A DNA stretch of 64,000 nt from Tengunoibacter tsumagoiensis (GCF_003967535.1 NZ_BIFR01000001.1:4091001-4155000); one strand, 5' to 3'; positions 33,783 to 43,489 are shown, numbered from the stretch's first letter. Notes: generated by a model not told the origin, from the sequence alone. Numbers and translations: made by a program.

Positions 33783-34727
33783 TTACCTTCTATCGAATTG
33801 AAAATCATAGCTCCCAATGGTGAAGCGATCCCCATTACGAAGCACATGCTGGCGCATGCCAGGCGTATTATTGATAGTAATGCCATTGGTACTACCAAGA
33901 TCAAAGATGGCAAACTGTCCGTCTGCTTGATATTTGATCTGTGCATGATAGCGAGAGACGCGCTTATCTTCTACAATAATATCATTGCTCAGTTGGCGAC
34001 CGATATTAATAATAGGTTTTTCAATTTGATAGACTTGCGGTCCCGCCTGTGGTAGCCGGATCGTCAGTTTAGCATATGGGATCTGTTGGGACTGAGGAGG
34101 CACCGTCTGAGCATACTCTCCGCTCGGATTGCTGTATCCTGTTCCACTACTGTGAGCGGGCTGATGAGCGCTATGGCTGGTACTCCCTGTGCGCTGATGA
34201 GACGCTGAAGGTTTATGAGCGGGAGCAGAGTTACCTGTAATCCCAGGGAGATTCTGTCCAGCGGGAAGCTGAGCACGAATCTGCGCCAGCTGCTCGGGAG
34301 TCAGGGCCTGAGTATGCATCTGTCCCTCGGCGTTGCCGCTCTGCCGATCAGCCAGCTCTGTTTCGATGCGAACAATTCCCATTCGGAGAGAGCTATCGGC
34401 ATGCAGGCGGATAATCGGCATCGTTCTCAGCGTAAAATGGCGCTGGCGAGCGACCTCAACGAGGTGGTTCTGCCAATCGCGGATCAATGACGTCTGGCTA
34501 TTTGCCATCTGTTGATGATCTTTGATGCTAAGAAAGATGTCGTAAACATTGGGCGCCAGACGGCGGCCCTCGCTTTGCAGCAAGGTATTATCGGACATCG
34601 CCCGTTCAAGCTTCCGTTCCAGTTCGACTGGCTCCAGCCGAGATGGGAACAGGCGTGCAAAGGGGCCCTCAACCATGCGCTGCATAAACGCTTCTAATTT
34701 TGTTAATGGGTTTTGGCGAGCTTTCAA
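33783..34727 (-). CDS. FhaA-like protein (DUF3662 plus C-terminal FHA)
   Basis: A 314-residue protein. The N-terminal DUF3662 domain (about 5-120) carries FMQRMVEGPFARLFPSRLEP and VELERKLERAM. It is followed by a Ser/His/Gln-rich linker (about 155-210) and an FHA domain from about 220 (NIGRQLSNDIIVEDKRVSRY, then DLGSTNGITIN). The order matches actinobacterial FhaA, which binds phosphorylated MurJ and pseudokinase partners in envelope growth. Its start overlaps the ribF stop by four bases, an ATGA-type junction. Kinase and phosphatase partners are not in this window. Confidence 0.88.
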   Translation of the reverse strand: MKARQNPLTKLEAFMQRMVEGPFARLFPSRLEPVELERKLERAMSDNTLLQSEGRRLAPNVYDIFLSIKDHQQMANSQTSLIRDWQNHLVEVARQRHFTLRTMPIIRLHADSSLRMGIVRIETELADRQSGNAEGQMHTQALTPEQLAQIRAQLPAGQNLPGITGNSAPAHKPSASHQRTGSTSHSAHQPAHSSGTGYSNPSGEYAQTVPPQSQQIPYAKLTIRLPQAGPQVYQIEKPIINIGRQLSNDIIVEDKRVSRYHAQIKYQADGQFAIFDLGSTNGITINNTPGMRQHVLRNGDRFTIGSYDFQFDRR

Positions 34728-35698
34728 TGGCTCACCCTCCTGATCTCAAGTATTTGACGTGCGCTCTGAATATCAGAGGCAATTTGCGCCTTCAGGGCGT
34801 CGACTCCTGAAAAGCGTTGTTCGCCACGTAAACGTTCAATGAACTCTATTTTCAGATGCTGATCATAGAGATCCAGATCGACATCGAGAAGGTGTGCTTC
34901 TACTAATCTCTCTTTTCCATTAAACGTTGGACGCACTCCAATATTGACCACGCCTTGATACGTGGATACGTCATGCTCTACACGCCAGGCGCGGCCATCA
35001 TGTAATGAGCAATAGACTGCATAAACCCCATTAGCTGGTAGCAATTTATGCGGTTCAGGCAGAATATTCGCCGTTGGAAAACCAAGCAACCTGCCACGTT
35101 TATCGCCGTGGCTCACCACTCCATCAACGATCACAGGATGACCCAGCAAAGCATTGGCCTCGCTGATCTGCCCTTCAGTAACCAGGGTCCGAATGCGGGT
35201 GCTACTGATCCGCGCCTCTGCAGCTTCTTCCAACGGGATTCCCAGGACCTGAATATGATGATCTTGACCATACTGTTTCAGAAACGAGACATCCCCTTTC
35301 CGATTATGGCCAAGGCTGAAGTTTTCTCCTACGATCAGCCCACGAATCGAGAAGCGCTGGGTCAGAGCATCCATAAATTCTTCTGCGGACATCGCAGCTA
35401 CTTCTGGCGTAAAGGTAATCACGATATGATCAGCAACCTGACCATAGCGAGCAGCCAGGGCCAGTTTTTCGTTAAGCGTGGTTAAAAATTGGGCCTGGAT
35501 ATCGGGTCGCACCACGATAATGGTATGTGGAGCAAAGGTCACCAGGACCGGACGGCAGTGCAGCTCCTGTGCTTGCAGCCGCAGTTTGTGCAGCAATTGC
35601 TGATGTCCCAGGTGGATGCCATCAAAATTACCAATCGTGATGGCAATCGGCTCATTATTTGCTAGGGTTGTCTGATATTCCATCGTGTTGTTATTCAT
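34724..35698 (-). CDS. ribF: Bifunctional riboflavin kinase/FAD synthetase
   Basis: Turns riboflavin into FMN and then FAD. The N-terminal nucleotidyltransferase domain (about 1-185) has GNFDGIHLGHQQLL and the SSTRIR motif near 165. The C-terminal flavokinase domain follows with GRLLGFPTANI near 205 and NIGVRPTF near 250. It has 324 residues, the usual length. It is the last translation-linked gene before the fha block and overlaps fhaA by four bases. A promoter at 35759-35787 fits its start. Confidence 0.94.
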   Translation of the reverse strand: MNNNTMEYQTTLANNEPIAITIGNFDGIHLGHQQLLHKLRLQAQELHCRPVLVTFAPHTIIVVRPDIQAQFLTTLNEKLALAARYGQVADHIVITFTPEVAAMSAEEFMDALTQRFSIRGLIVGENFSLGHNRKGDVSFLKQYGQDHHIQVLGIPLEEAAEARISSTRIRTLVTEGQISEANALLGHPVIVDGVVSHGDKRGRLLGFPTANILPEPHKLLPANGVYAVYCSLHDGRAWRVEHDVSTYQGVVNIGVRPTFNGKERLVEAHLLDVDLDLYDQHLKIEFIERLRGEQRFSGVDALKAQIASDIQSARQILEIRRVSH

Positions 35699-35758
35699 CT
35701 ACCAGGCCATCCACTTGCATGTGTCGGAGGCCTTGTTATCCTTTGTCTTCTTTCGCTA

Positions 35759-35787
35759 ATAGTACCACAGCCGATGCACGCTAGCAA
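35759..35787 (-). promoter_or_regulatory. Promoter of ribF
   Basis: On the minus strand TTGCTA (35787-35782) and TACTAT (35764-35759) are 17 bases apart and about 60 bases before the ribF start. The remainder of the 200-base truB-ribF gap shows nothing else. Confidence 0.5.
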
Positions 35788-35899
35788 TAAGACCAGGATG
35801 TCGATTTTTAATGTACGATTGCTTGTTAGAAGGTCAAAACCTGGTACGACCGATCGAGCGATGCAACGTGCTGATCTGGTGGATCGGGCAGAAGGGTGG

Positions 35900-36793
35900 T
35901 TAACTTTTCAGTACTTTTTTGGGCTGCCAGAGCTGCTGGTTCGCATCCCAGGTAGCAATTGCCAGAAACTGTCCATCCTCATTATAAATACGTGCCAGGT
36001 CTGCCATGGGTTGAACAGTAGGATGAGAAAAAGTATTACCGTGGAGGACGCGTTCAATCGTGGGGGCATCAAGATAGAGGGCAGGATACTGGTGCAGGGC
36101 AGTATCAGCAGGGAAAAGATAGCTCTCTATGCTCTTTGTTTCCAGAGCCAGGGCTAACTCCTCTATTGTTACGCTCTCGGTGAGCGAGAAAGGGCCGCTA
36201 CGCGTACGAATCAGCCCGGTCAAGTAAGCTCCACAGCCTAGATATTCACCCAGATCATATGCCAGAGAGCGAATATAGGTTCCTTTGCTGCAAGAGACTG
36301 CCAGCGTGAGATGAGGATGCTGCCAATCGAGAATCGTGAGCTCTGAGATCTCAACTGGACGTGGCGTAAGCACGACTTCTGCCCCTGCACGAGCTAGCTT
36401 ATAGGCTGGCTGACCCTGAATTTTAATCGCAGAATACCTGGGAGGAAGTTGCATCTGTGGGCCCAGAAAATGGGCGCAAGCCTCCTCAATCTGAGACAAC
36501 GTCAATGCTTGCAGAAGAGCAGGCTCTGCACTTCGAAGGACGGTCCCCTCAGCATCATAGGTATCGGTCACAGCCCCAAAAGTGATCTCTGCCTGATAGG
36601 CTTTGCCACTCTCGCTGAGATATTCGGCGACGCGGGTTGCCTGACCCACACAGATTGGTAAGACACCGCTGGCGGCTGGGTCCAGCGTCCCGGTATGGCC
36701 AACCCGCTTCTGCTTCAGCAATTTGCGAATTTTAGCCACAACATCATGCGATGTTAAGCCCAATCCCTTGTTGATGTTGAGAATTCCGTCCAC
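35900..36793 (-). CDS. truB: tRNA pseudouridine(55) synthase
   Basis: Makes pseudouridine 55 in tRNA. The catalytic Asp lies in VGHTGTLDPAASGVLPI near residue 38. Other marks are NINKGLGLTSHD at the start, PPRYSAIKIQGQPAY near 117 and SKGTYIRSLAYDLGE near 170. It has 297 residues, normal for bacterial TruB. The C-terminal part has the usual small beta domain. It follows nrnA by 21 bases in the nusA-infB operon order. Confidence 0.95.
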   Translation of the reverse strand: MDGILNINKGLGLTSHDVVAKIRKLLKQKRVGHTGTLDPAASGVLPICVGQATRVAEYLSESGKAYQAEITFGAVTDTYDAEGTVLRSAEPALLQALTLSQIEEACAHFLGPQMQLPPRYSAIKIQGQPAYKLARAGAEVVLTPRPVEISELTILDWQHPHLTLAVSCSKGTYIRSLAYDLGEYLGCGAYLTGLIRTRSGPFSLTESVTIEELALALETKSIESYLFPADTALHQYPALYLDAPTIERVLHGNTFSHPTVQPMADLARIYNEDGQFLAIATWDANQQLWQPKKVLKS

Positions 36794-36814
36794 AAATGTA
36801 CCATTCCTTCTTTT

Positions 36815-37879
36815 CTATGCTTGAGCTGACTGCTCTTGTAGCTGCTGATCGGTGGCCTCAATCTGTTGCACGATCTCCTGGATTACCAGCCTCGTGGCCT
36901 CTGCTAAGGGCTGATGAATGGTTGCTCCAGCCGCTCGAGGATGACCACCACCTCCCAGGCGCATACAGATAGCAGCGACATCATAAGGAGCTGTGCTCCG
37001 CAAGCTGACTCGTGTCAGAGAAGGATCACCATAATTTTTAAAAAAAGCGGCAACCTGGACACCTGCGATATCCCGCAGAGACCCAACAATCGCATCATCC
37101 ATATCAGCGGTAGCGCCAGCCTGGGCCAGCGTCTCATCATTGGCATACGACCAGAGCACACGTCCAGCCAGGGTGGTCTGGATATTGTTGGTGGTAGCTG
37201 CTTGCAAACGCAATTGAGCCAGAGGACGCGTACGGAAGAGGGGCTTCACAATCATTTCAGCAGTTGCGCCAGCCGTCAGAAGGATTGCACCAACCTCCAT
37301 GGTACGTGCGGAAGTGCTGGGATACTGAAATGAGCCTGAATCAGTAATTAAACCGGTCAGCAGACAGATCGCAGCATCTTTATCGAGAGGAAGGCCTGCC
37401 TGTTGTTGGAAAAGGACAATCAGCTCAGTCGTCGAGGCCGCCCCGGTCTCAATAATATTGACCGTCCCACATCCTTCGCTACTGACATGATGGTCGATAT
37501 TGATAATCGTTGCCGTATCCAGGAAATGCCGATGCTGCTCATAGAGAGCTCCATAACGGCTCAGTTCACCAGCATCCAGAGCAATGACAAGATCAAATTG
37601 TTCATCGCCCAGCGTTGTTTGCAGCGTCTCAACATCAGGCAGAAAAGAGAAAGACGAAGGAGCAGGATCTGCACAGGCAGGTACACAGTCTTTTCCTAAC
37701 TGGCGTAACATATGGGCAAAGCCCAGGGCAGAACCCAGGCAGTCTCCATCGGGGCGTTCGTGTGCAAGCAATGCAATGCGTTTAGCAGCAGTAATGAAAT
37801 GCATAGCCTGCTGGACCTTAGCAGCAGGGAGCTGCTGTTGAGCCAACGGGAAGTCTGATGAGGCAACTATCTCACTCAT
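36815..37879 (-). CDS. nrnA: DHH-family nanoRNase/pAp phosphatase
   Basis: Degrades very short RNAs and probably adenosine 3',5'-bisphosphate. A 354-residue protein with the DHH domain: ALLAHERPDGDCLGSALG near residue 36, LDAGE and NIDHHVS near 128. The DHHA1 domain near 315-330 has GGGGHPRAAGATIH, the last being the RNA-binding loop. All metal residues look present. In many bacteria it sits between rbfA and truB, as here. It overlaps rbfA by four bases. Confidence 0.93.
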   Translation of the reverse strand: MSEIVASSDFPLAQQQLPAAKVQQAMHFITAAKRIALLAHERPDGDCLGSALGFAHMLRQLGKDCVPACADPAPSSFSFLPDVETLQTTLGDEQFDLVIALDAGELSRYGALYEQHRHFLDTATIINIDHHVSSEGCGTVNIIETGAASTTELIVLFQQQAGLPLDKDAAICLLTGLITDSGSFQYPSTSARTMEVGAILLTAGATAEMIVKPLFRTRPLAQLRLQAATTNNIQTTLAGRVLWSYANDETLAQAGATADMDDAIVGSLRDIAGVQVAAFFKNYGDPSLTRVSLRSTAPYDVAAICMRLGGGGHPRAAGATIHQPLAEATRLVIQEIVQQIEATDQQLQEQSAQA

Positions 37880-38310
37880 TCGGCCTCTGCCTTCTGTGTA
37901 GGAGTCTCTTCCTCAACGGAAGCAGCGCTGGCGAACTGCTCACTCTGTACTTTGTTCTCCTGATCTTCAAGCTCAATCCTGTTCAAAAGATCAATGATCC
38001 GCGCTCCTTCTTCAATCGAAGTATCCAGCTTAAAGACGAGCTCTGGCATATAGCGCAAAGTAATACGGCTAGCCAATTCACGGCGAAGATAGCCAGAGGC
38101 ATTTCTCAGTCCCTGCATTGTCTCTTTCTGCTCTTCGGGCGTTCCCATCACACTGACAAAAACTTTGGCGTGGCGAAGATCACCACTTACTTCAACGTGC
38201 GTAATGCTCGCAAAGCCAACCCGTGGATCTTTCAGACGTGTACGTAAGAGCTCACTCAATTCTGCGGCGAACAATTCACCTAATTTTTCTTGTCTATGTG
38301 GATTTGCCAT
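37876..38310 (-). CDS. rbfA: Ribosome-binding factor A
   Basis: Aids late maturation of the 30S subunit. A 144-residue protein with the KH-like fold. The N-terminal QEKLGELFAAELSELLRTRL helix, DPRVGFASITHVEVSGDLRHAKVFVS strand block and SITLRYMPELVF segment are typical. An acidic Glu-rich tail of about 25 residues ends the protein. AAGGAGAGG precedes the ATG. It lies 99 bases after infB with a perfect hairpin between. Confidence 0.93.
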   Translation of the reverse strand: MANPHRQEKLGELFAAELSELLRTRLKDPRVGFASITHVEVSGDLRHAKVFVSVMGTPEEQKETMQGLRNASGYLRRELASRITLRYMPELVFKLDTSIEEGARIIDLLNRIELEDQENKVQSEQFASAASVEEETPTQKAEAE

Positions 38311-38351
38311 GCAACCTCTCCTTGTAGACCATTGTAGACCATTGTGGGCAC

Positions 38352-38387
38352 AAGGCCGCTTTGTCGCAAACGCAACAAAGCGGCCTT
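38352..38387. other. Hairpin between infB and rbfA
   Basis: AAGGCCGCTTTGT (38352-38364) pairs perfectly with ACAAAGCGGCCTT (38375-38387) across ten bases. On the transcribed minus strand no T run follows, so it looks like a processing or stability element that separates infB from rbfA. A tandem TTGTAGACCA copy lies close by (38320s). Confidence 0.55.
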
Positions 38388-38409
38388 AAAAACGGTGCTG
38401 CTATCTTGT

Positions 38410-40995
38410 TCAGGCTCCCGGAAGAACGCGCTCCTGAGAGAAGGCTTCAATAATATCACCAACCTCAAATTCGATGAAATCTTCGAGAACGATTCCGCAC
38501 TCATAGCCGCTGGCCACTTCACGGACGTCATCTTTCCCACGACGCAGAGAACCAATCTTCCCCTCATGAACCTTCTCACCCTTACGCAATAGACGCGCCT
38601 GCGATGAGCGGGTTAACTTCCCATCAGTAATACGGCTACCAGCAATAACCGTTGTCTTACCAGCTTTAAAGATCTGGATGACTTCGGCATGGCCGTCGAT
38701 AACCTCACGATACGTTGGTTCAAGCATACCAACCAGAGCGGCCTGGATATCATCGATGAGCTTATAGATGACATTATAATAGCGAATATCAACGCCCTCT
38801 TTCTGAGCCTCGCGCTGTGCTGCACCATCAGCCTTCACGTTAAAGCCGATGATGATCGCGCCAGAGGCACCAGCCAGATGGACATCGGTCTCGCTAATAT
38901 TTCCAATTCCCTCGTGAATCAGGCGAACCTTCATGTTATCTTCGCCCAGTTTGGAGAGGGAGCCTTTGATAGCCTCGGATGATCCCTGAACGTCGCTTTT
39001 GAGAACGACGTTCAGTTCTTTGACTTTGCCCTCTTGCATCTGCATGTAGAGCGTATCAAGGCTGACCTGGCCTAGAGGCATGGTCTCCAGACGGCGCTTC
39101 TCGGCCTCGTCTTGAGCCATCTGCTTAGCTGTCTTCTCATCAGCCGCGACCTCCAGGCGATCACCTGCATTTGGGACCTCGGGCAGACCCAGGATACTCA
39201 CTGGAGTGCTTGGGGTGGCCTTCTGAATCAGCTTGCCGCGATCGTTGAACATCGCTCGGACTTTACCAGCGATACCACCAACGACGATATTATCGCCGCG
39301 CTTCAAGGTACCTTGCTGAACCAGAACCGTTGCCGTGGCACCGCTATTCTTCTCCAGTTTGGCCTCAATGATGATACCAGTAGCCAGACGATCAGGATTG
39401 GCACGAATGTCCTGGACCTCAGCGACCAGCAGAATATACTCGAGCAGTTCATCGATACCTTCGCCACGACGGGCTGAGATTGGTACACAGACGATATCGC
39501 CGCCGTATTCTTCAATCACGACGCCGATCTCCGTTAACTGCTGTTTCACACGGTCGGGATTCGCGTTGGCCTTATCAATCTTATTCAAAGCAATAATGAG
39601 TGGCATCTTGGCAGCCTTGGCGTGGTCAATAGCCTCACGCGTCTGAGGCATCACACCGTCGTCAGCAGCCACTACAATAATCGCAATGTGGGCGGACTGG
39701 GCACCACGAGCGCGCATAGCGGTAAAGGCTTCGTGACCTGGAGTATCCAGGAACGTGATCTTCTTTCCGTTTACCTCAACCTGATATGCCCCAATATGCT
39801 GAGTAATACCACCAGCCTCACCAGCCGCAACTTTGGTCTTACGAATGGTATCGAGCAGAGAGGTTTTACCGTGGTCAACGTGGCCCATAATGGTAATAAC
39901 TGGTGGAATGACCTCGGTGCGATCCGTCTCTGCGGCAATCGACTGCGCTTCTGAAGCTGATTGCTTCTGGACCGCGGGCGTCGTCGTCATGGTGCTAGGG
40001 GAAGGCTCGAAGCCAAGGTCTTTGGCAACCAGAGCAGCCTTCTCGTACTCAACCACCTGATTGATGCTCGCGAAAATGCTATGCTTTTTAATCAGGTTGC
40101 TAATCACCTCAATCGGAGAGACGCTCAGGAGCTCTGCCAGATCTTTCACCACAATCTGTGGCGGAAGAGAGATAGGGCCAGTTGGTTTCTCCTTTACAGG
40201 AGCTGGACGGCGCTCTTGTGGTGGACGTGCTGGAGCATTCGCAGGTCGATTTGACTGTCGATTACCATTGCCACCGCTATGTCCTGGTCCACCAGAACGA
40301 GGGCCTGCTGGTCCACCAGAGCGGCCACTCCCACTACCTGGGCGCGGACCATTGGATTGTCGCTGTGGCGGGCCATATGATCCCGGTCCCTGAGGCCCCG
40401 GGGCATTCCCTGGCATGGGAGGGCGCTGCTGCTGTGGAGCTCCAACGTTGGAACGTGGGGGCTGATTCTGGAACCGATCACGATTCATTGGTGGGCGCGG
40501 GCCTCCAGCATTGTTGCCAGGGCCACCCATGCCAGCGGGACGTGGGCCACCTGCATTATTGGGTCCATTCATTCCAGCGGGGCGCGGGCCACCCGGGTTG
40601 TTGCCAGGGCCACCCATGCCAGCAGGACGTGGGCCATTGTTATTACGATAATTCGGATTAGGACCATTGGGTCTGGGATTCGGGTTGCGTGGCCCTCCCT
40701 GCCCCATTGGTCGCTGGGCTGGTGCACTTCCAGATTGCGCTGGACGCGCATTTGTCTGAGTGGGTGCCGAAGCACCCTCGGTGTTCTCATGCGTATCAGT
40801 TGAAGCTGTTGGAGCATTCTGCGTAGAAGGATTAGTTGGACGACGCCGAGGCGCTTGCTGCTTGGGTTCTTGTTCCTGGCTACCTGGTGCAGTCTGTTCT
40901 GGTTTCGAGCGAGCAGGAGCTTTAGGTTTCTGATTAGGTGTCGTAGATGAATTGCTCTGCTCGGTACCACCGGGAATTTCTGATATATCTCTCAT
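38410..40995 (-). CDS. infB: Translation initiation factor IF-2
   Basis: Delivers initiator tRNA to the ribosome. An 861-residue GTPase. Residues 1-265 are low in complexity, rich in Pro, Gly, Asn and Arg, with repeated [16 protein letters not shown] units. An IF2-N domain (about 270-330) follows. The G domain has [12 protein letters not shown] near 370, DTPGHEAF near 417 and NKID near 471. The C-terminal beta domains and IF2 C2 fold come after. AGGAGGG lies a few bases before the ATG. The long leader (40996-41375) carries a terminator-like hairpin, and a promoter lies behind ylxR, so this gene may be controlled separately from nusA. Confidence 0.96.
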   Translation of the reverse strand: MRDISEIPGGTEQSNSSTTPNQKPKAPARSKPEQTAPGSQEQEPKQQAPRRRPTNPSTQNAPTASTDTHENTEGASAPTQTNARPAQSGSAPAQRPMGQGGPRNPNPRPNGPNPNYRNNNGPRPAGMGGPGNNPGGPRPAGMNGPNNAGGPRPAGMGGPGNNAGGPRPPMNRDRFQNQPPRSNVGAPQQQRPPMPGNAPGPQGPGSYGPPQRQSNGPRPGSGSGRSGGPAGPRSGGPGHSGGNGNRQSNRPANAPARPPQERRPAPVKEKPTGPISLPPQIVVKDLAELLSVSPIEVISNLIKKHSIFASINQVVEYEKAALVAKDLGFEPSPSTMTTTPAVQKQSASEAQSIAAETDRTEVIPPVITIMGHVDHGKTSLLDTIRKTKVAAGEAGGITQHIGAYQVEVNGKKITFLDTPGHEAFTAMRARGAQSAHIAIIVVAADDGVMPQTREAIDHAKAAKMPLIIALNKIDKANANPDRVKQQLTEIGVVIEEYGGDIVCVPISARRGEGIDELLEYILLVAEVQDIRANPDRLATGIIIEAKLEKNSGATATVLVQQGTLKRGDNIVVGGIAGKVRAMFNDRGKLIQKATPSTPVSILGLPEVPNAGDRLEVAADEKTAKQMAQDEAEKRRLETMPLGQVSLDTLYMQMQEGKVKELNVVLKSDVQGSSEAIKGSLSKLGEDNMKVRLIHEGIGNISETDVHLAGASGAIIIGFNVKADGAAQREAQKEGVDIRYYNVIYKLIDDIQAALVGMLEPTYREVIDGHAEVIQIFKAGKTTVIAGSRITDGKLTRSSQARLLRKGEKVHEGKIGSLRRGKDDVREVASGYECGIVLEDFIEFEVGDIIEAFSQERVLPGA
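40500..40640. repeat. Imperfect repeats in the infB N-terminal region
   Basis: A 30- to 50-base unit that encodes [14 protein letters not shown] recurs about three times with few changes. For example, CCAGGGCCACCCATGCCAGC occurs at about 40521 and again near 40606. The repeats are in frame and could expand or contract. Confidence 0.7.
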
Positions 40996-41061
40996 GAAGA
41001 AGACTCCCTCCTATCAAATGGTGTGCCATAAGTGGCGACGGAAATCTCTCTTCACAGCCAT

Positions 41062-41123
41062 AAAAAAGGTCTGCCGCCCATGCCTAAAATGTCTATCTAT
41101 ATCAAGAGGCAAGGGGACAGACC
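41062..41123 (-). terminator. Intrinsic terminator within the infB leader (candidate attenuator)
   Basis: On the minus strand GGTCTG (41123-41118) pairs with CAGACC (41073-41068), with inner helices such as GCCT/AGGC and CCC/GGG, and is followed by TTTTTT (41067-41062). It lies 70 bases before the infB start but after the infB promoter, so full-length transcripts must read through it. An upstream CAGAC near 41155 could pair with GTCTG and open the stem. That antiterminator is a suggestion. Confidence 0.7.
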
Positions 41124-41375
41124 CTCGTGGGGTGCAGTGCCAGGCGTATCTACGTCTGCGCTCTCCGGCGTAGAGGCTATGTTTATCTCATCATAGCTGA
41201 TCGCTCCGCAAACATTCGCTTACAACTGCCCTGCATACGAGGGGCTGTGTCTCTATAAAGAGTAGAGAAAAAATGACACATTTTTCAATCCTCATCTAAC
41301 CCGTAGATCAGATGCCAGCATTGAACATTTCTATCCTTTCAAGGGGATAGTGACAATATACATTTACCTCACCTC

Positions 41376-41404
41376 AGTATAGCGCACTCTCTAGATCCTT
41401 GCAA
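41376..41404 (-). promoter_or_regulatory. Promoter of infB
   Basis: On the minus strand TTGCAA (41404-41399) and TATACT (41381-41376) are exactly 17 bases apart. It lies just past the ylxR stop and gives a leader of about 375 bases (the 40996-41375 gap) before infB. I see no gene in that gap. Confidence 0.62.
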
Positions 41405-41449
41405 GTTCATGCAGGACGCTTGAATCCTTGCATGAAACAGCATAGGAGG

Positions 41450-41824
41450 CTATTTAGACGCGATACTATTGGTTGAGCTAGACGGTTGCGTTTTACCTTT
41501 GGGAGGTCTGGCTGGGATGGGCTCATCGGCAGGCAAAGTGGCCATATACGCCTCTAATTCGGCACGATCGTCGTCAGAGATGGTCGTCTCCAGCTCATTT
41601 TCCAGCCGTTTCTCTTTCAATGCCTTCTGCCAGCAAGAGAGCTTGGCGCAGAGATATGCTCCACGCCCAGACTTTTTGCCGGTAGCATCGATCTGTACAT
41701 GCCCATCAGGAGTGCGCACGACGCGTAAAAGCTCACGTTTTGACTTCATCTGCCGACAAGCGATACACGTCCGCATCGGGAGATGTTTAGGTTTTGGCTG
41801 TTGTTTTGGGGCTGTTTTTGCCAT
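41450..41824 (-). CDS. ylxR: YlxR-family (DUF448) RNA-binding protein
   Basis: A 124-residue protein. The compact YlxR fold has RTCIACRQMKSKRELLRVVR near residue 18, split at the residue limit here, and the GRGAYLCAKLSCWQKAL block near 52. YlxR is a nusA neighbour in most bacteria and is reported to act on RNA and, in some species, on ribonuclease P. Its C-terminal tail after residue 95 is rich in Pro, Lys and Ser. It lies 18 bases after nusA. A ylxQ/L7Ae gene, often next, is absent. Confidence 0.9.
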   Translation of the reverse strand: MAKTAPKQQPKPKHLPMRTCIACRQMKSKRELLRVVRTPDGHVQIDATGKKSGRGAYLCAKLSCWQKALKEKRLENELETTISDDDRAELEAYMATLPADEPIPARPPKGKTQPSSSTNSIASK

Positions 41825-41842
41825 ACGACCTCCTTTTCCTCA

Positions 41843-43096
41843 TTAGTCCCGTTCGTAGCCATACGAAGATTGATGTCGGCGATGACCGGACCTTTGGGAG
41901 GAGCCGCCTCCACGACGATCGCGATCACTGCCGCCTCGACGGTCGTTTCCGCCACGACGATCACTATTGCCAGATCGATCAGAGGGACGCTCACGACGTG
42001 GGTACGAATTGACGGGCTCGGCTGGCTCCTCAGGTCGTACATCGTAGTTCTCGCCCTCGACTGGCTTCGTAACATCTACGCGCCAACCAGTCAATTTTGC
42101 GGCAAGGCGCGCGTTCTGCCCATCTTTTCCAATGGCCAGGGAGAGCTGCTTCTCTGCAACGGTTACCACAGCCGTATGATCGCTCTCGCGCAACTCGACG
42201 CGCAACGGCTTCACCGGACTGAGTGCGTTCGCTACATACGTAGCGGGGTCAGCGCTCCACTGGATGATGTCAATCTTCTCATCGTTAAGCTCACTGACGA
42301 TCTGACTGATACGAGAGCCACGAACACCAACGCATGAGCCGATGGGGTCAAGCCCTTCCTGCCGCGCAACCACAGCTACTTTTGAGCGGCTCCCTGGCTC
42401 ACGTGCAATGCCTTTGATCTCAACGGTCCCTTCGTAAATTTCGGGCACCTCGGCTTCAAAGAGACGGCGCACAAAATCACGGTGAGCACGCGAAACGACA
42501 ATCTGTACCATGCGACCCTGGGTGCGACGAACATCAAAGACCAGAGCCTGCATATAGGCCCCTGCCCGGTAATTCTCCGTTGGAACCTCTTCGCTAAAGG
42601 GCATCACCCCTTCAACTTTATCCACCTGATTGAGATCAAAATCAATCAGCCAGCCTCGCAAAGGGTCTTTCCGGGTGAGGCGGCCACGGCGAATCTCCCC
42701 CATCCAATTTTTAATCTGGTCATACAGGTGCTCGTGCTCGGCCTCACGAATACGTTGTAAGATCACCTGCTTGGCAGTCTGCGTGGGAATGCGAGCAAAG
42801 ATAAAGGATGAATCGACGTCAATAAATTGGCCCAGGGCAGCGTTAGAGATCAGGCGCTGAGCCTCTGCCAGAGAGATCTCTTCATTCGCATCATAGACCT
42901 GAGCCACCACGCGTTTGGACGCCCAGACGTGGACTTCACCGTTTTTGTCAACCTCAATACGTACATTTTCGCCGCCGCCAAAGCTTTTGCGGTAAGCGGC
43001 TAAGAGAGCAGTGGCAACAGTCTCCATGACTACTTCGCGGGGTAGACCCTTTTCGGCAATTAATTGTGCGATAGCTGTCTGAAATTCGCTCTTCAT
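41843..43096 (-). CDS. nusA: Transcription termination/antitermination factor NusA
   Basis: Binds RNA polymerase and nascent RNA to shape pausing and termination. It has 417 residues. The N-terminal RNAP-binding domain (KSEFQTAIAQLIAEKGLPRE) is followed by S1 and two KH domains (GVRGSRISQIVSELNDEKID near residue 290 and IGKDGQNARLAAKLTGWRVD near 340). The C-terminus has an extra Arg/Gly/Asp-rich tail (GGNDRRGGSDRDRRGG) of about 60 residues. GGGAGG sits about ten bases before the ATG at 43096, so the longer frame from 43138 is not used. rimP, usually just upstream, is not here. Confidence 0.95.
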   Translation of the reverse strand: MKSEFQTAIAQLIAEKGLPREVVMETVATALLAAYRKSFGGGENVRIEVDKNGEVHVWASKRVVAQVYDANEEISLAEAQRLISNAALGQFIDVDSSFIFARIPTQTAKQVILQRIREAEHEHLYDQIKNWMGEIRRGRLTRKDPLRGWLIDFDLNQVDKVEGVMPFSEEVPTENYRAGAYMQALVFDVRRTQGRMVQIVVSRAHRDFVRRLFEAEVPEIYEGTVEIKGIAREPGSRSKVAVVARQEGLDPIGSCVGVRGSRISQIVSELNDEKIDIIQWSADPATYVANALSPVKPLRVELRESDHTAVVTVAEKQLSLAIGKDGQNARLAAKLTGWRVDVTKPVEGENYDVRPEEPAEPVNSYPRRERPSDRSGNSDRRGGNDRRGGSDRDRRGGGSSQRSGHRRHQSSYGYERD

Positions 43097-43176
43097 ATGC
43101 CATGTTCCTCCCGCCGGCGTCCGGTAGTAATTACTCAATTTTTCGAGTGCACCAGAAAAAAAGCCTCTGGCAAACA

Positions 43177-43201
43177 GAAAAGTGGGGGCTGCCCACTTTT
43201 C
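43177..43201. other. Hairpin in the nusA leader
   Basis: GAAAAGTGGG (43177-43186) pairs exactly with CCCACTTTTC (43192-43201) over five bases, about 80 bases before nusA. On the minus strand a stretch with a run of seven T follows after about 15 bases. It may serve NusA autoregulation or attenuation. Confidence 0.5.
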
Positions 43202-43236
43202 AAAAAGTTTTCTTCAATTCTGTACGAACATTAAAA

Positions 43237-43265
43237 AGTATAGCATGCATCATCCCGTCTGGCTA
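43237..43265 (-). promoter_or_regulatory. Proximal promoter of nusA
   Basis: On the minus strand TAGCCA (43265-43260) and TATACT (43242-43237) are 17 bases apart. The -35 match is 4/6, so this is moderately supported. Confidence 0.42.
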
Positions 43266-43427
43266 GCTCGTATGGAACTTTTTTTACTACGCGCATAGCC
43301 AATCTGAGCACACCAGAGATGTGCCCTCAAGAGGGGACGGTATCTGTACATTGGTACATTATCTACAGTTTTGCTATCAGAAACGACAGGGATTCCACCT
43401 TACATGCGTTTCTGTCATACGGAGGAA

Positions 43428-43433
43428 ATTATA
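43428..43433 (-). promoter_or_regulatory. Distal extended -10 promoter of nusA
   Basis: A perfect TATAAT with a preceding TGG (extended -10) reads on the minus strand, and TTTCCA lies 17 bases upstream. It is just past the stop of the CxxCxxCC gene. It would give a leader of about 325 bases (43097-43421). Confidence 0.5.
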
Positions 43434-43489
43434 CCACAGATTGTCACAAATGGAAAGCCCCTATCCCAACTATACTGCTTTCTGAGCCT

